Source: Clostridia bacterium (GTDB lineage Bacteria > Bacillota_A > Clostridia > Peptostreptococcales > Anaerovoracaceae). From it: 6,693 nucleotides of DNA. The translations under genes were made by a program, and so were the position numbers. The stretch spans positions 1 to 6,693 of the forward strand of contig JAKSSI010000074.1 of the NCBI GenBank assembly GCA_024403175.1, in the 5' to 3' direction. This document shows positions 5,706-6,693 of this stretch, piece after piece (position 1 is the first letter of the stretch; every line of letters begins with the position of its first letter). The notes beneath the pieces were generated by a model that saw nothing but the letters and a program-made list of their open reading frames with translations, was not told the origin of the DNA and ran no database searches.

Positions 5706-6693
5706 ATGGCAAAAAGACTTTTTACTTCAGAATCTGTAACTGAAGGCCATCCTGACAAAATCTGCGATCAGATTTCTGACGCAATCTTAGACGAAGCTCT
5801 TCGTCAGGATAAGAACAGCCGTGTTGCATGCGAAACATTCGTAACTACAGGACTTTGCTGCATCATGGGCGAAATTACAACAAACGGATACATTGATTTC
5901 CAAGGTATTGCAAGACAGGTTATTGCAGACATCGGATACACAAAGGCTGAATACGGTTTCGACAGCTTCTCCTCTGGTGTTCTTACTGCAATCGACGCTC
6001 AGTCTGCAGATATCGCTATGGGTACAAATGATACAGTTGGTGGTGCAGGCGACCAGGGTATTATGTTCGGTTATGCTTGCAACGAAACTGAAGAACTTAT
6101 GCCAATGCCAATTTCCCTTGCTCATAAGCTTTCTATGAAGCTTACAGAAGTAAGAAAGAACGGCACACTTAAGTACTTAAGACCAGACGGAAAGACACAG
6201 GTTACTGTTGAATACGATGAAGCTGGCAAGCCATTCCGTGTAGAAACAGTTCTTATTTCCACACAGCACGACCCAGACGTAAAGCAGTCCAAGATTAAGA
6301 AGGATCTTATCGAAAACGTAATCAAGGCTGTTATTCCAGCTGAACTTATGGACAAGAAGACAAAGATTCTTGTTAACCCAACAGGAAGATTCGTAATTGG
6401 CGGACCACACGGTGATACAGGTCTTACAGGTCGTAAGATTATCGTAGATACATACGGTGGATATGCAAGAGACGGCGGCGGTGCATTCTCCGGTAAAGTC
6501 CCAACAGAGGTAGACCGTTCTGCTTGCTACGCAGCAAGATATGCAGCAAAGAACGTTGTTGCAGCAGGCCTTGCAGACAAGTGCGAAATCGAACTTGCAT
6601 ATGCTATCGGTGTTGCTGAACCAGTATCTATCCTTGTAGATACTCACGGCACAGGAATTATTCCAGACGAAACAATTGCTGATATCGTTGCTG
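5706..6693 (+). CDS. metK: S-adenosylmethionine synthetase, 3'-truncated by window edge
   Basis: Makes S-adenosylmethionine, the main methyl donor, from methionine and ATP in the cytosol, releasing phosphate and pyrophosphate. The 329 codons present (family about 395) match MetK throughout: GHPDK at 14-18 with catalytic His15, Asp17 and Lys18; GAGDQG at 113-118 with Asp116; RPDGKTQ with Lys163; [11 protein letters not shown] at 224-234; Asp237; GLTGRK at 239-244 with Arg243 and Lys244; Lys264; and Asp270. The loop before GAGDQG is about three residues shorter than in Escherichia coli. Oddity: the second signature reads [16 protein letters not shown] (257-272) where most MetKs have SGKDP(T/S)KVDRS. 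Val265 and Glu268 therefore replace a conserved Asp and an ATP-contacting Lys. Codon use leans to C-ending codons (AAC, GAC, ATC, TTC), unlike the transporter genes, as expected of a highly expressed gene. It is controlled by the SAM-I riboswitch upstream. Confidence 0.97.
   Translation, partial: MAKRLFTSESVTEGHPDKICDQISDAILDEALRQDKNSRVACETFVTTGLCCIMGEITTNGYIDFQGIARQVIADIGYTKAEYGFDSFSSGVLTAIDAQSADIAMGTNDTVGGAGDQGIMFGYACNETEELMPMPISLAHKLSMKLTEVRKNGTLKYLRPDGKTQVTVEYDEAGKPFRVETVLISTQHDPDVKQSKIKKDLIENVIKAVIPAELMDKKTKILVNPTGRFVIGGPHGDTGLTGRKIIVDTYGGYARDGGGAFSGKVPTEVDRSACYAARYAAKNVVAAGLADKCEIELAYAIGVAEPVSILVDTHGTGIIPDETIADIVA

Noticed and set aside
5787..6125. Second antisense open frame (112 codons) opposite metK
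   Set aside because: Same reason: a shadow of a conserved gene with biased codon use, and no independent signal for translation.
6177..6647. Antisense open frame (156 codons, Cys-rich) opposite metK
   Set aside because: The sense strand is an intact, conserved metK. The Cys-rich composition is what the complement of its GCA/ACA-rich codons produces, and no ribosome-binding site or family match is apparent.

Overview
The window (A+T-rich, roughly 40% G+C by eye) looks like a chromosomal segment from a low-GC Gram-positive anaerobe, probably a Clostridia/Lachnospiraceae-type Firmicute. The main reasons are a SAM-I (S-box) riboswitch with an intrinsic terminator ahead of metK, a Gram-positive-style operon of a MacB/LolD-type ATPase with a double-FtsX permease, and codon use favouring CTT, AGA and ACA. 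The family-level assignment is inference. All genes are on the + strand.

Layout. (1) 44-1234: an unrecognised 396-residue, apparently cytosolic protein. Its frame is open to the left edge, so its start is uncertain. (2) 1237-1938: a complete ABC ATPase starting 2 nt after gene 1 stops. (3) 1953-5492: an 1179-residue permease with two FtsX-type transmembrane modules. Its first extracellular domain carries two long heptad-repeat arms around a Pro/Gly/Met-rich tip. The spacing implies these three genes form one operon whose promoter lies outside the window. (4) 5475-5705: a well-formed promoter starting inside the permease's last codons, then a SAM-I aptamer, an antiterminator, a terminator and an extra downstream hairpin. 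(5) 5706 to the right edge: metK, the first 329 codons of S-adenosylmethionine synthetase (family length about 395).

How they work together. The ATPase and permease should form a mechanotransmission-type ABC machine that turns cytosolic ATP hydrolysis into movement of an extracellular domain, here with a predicted stalk of about 18-19 nm. The first gene is probably co-translated with the ATPase, but its role is unknown. metK is a separate housekeeping unit repressed by its own product, SAM. No dedicated terminator separates the two units, so the metK leader terminator may also stop read-through from the ABC operon.

Most notable points: the near-symmetric coiled-coil hairpin, with matched stutters and a shared 10-residue motif at the base of both arms; two charge-changing substitutions in the normally near-invariant MetK signature loop; and an 11-bp inverted repeat that can sequester the 3' half of the riboswitch terminator in the ON state. 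No mobile element, CRISPR array, tRNA or rRNA was seen.
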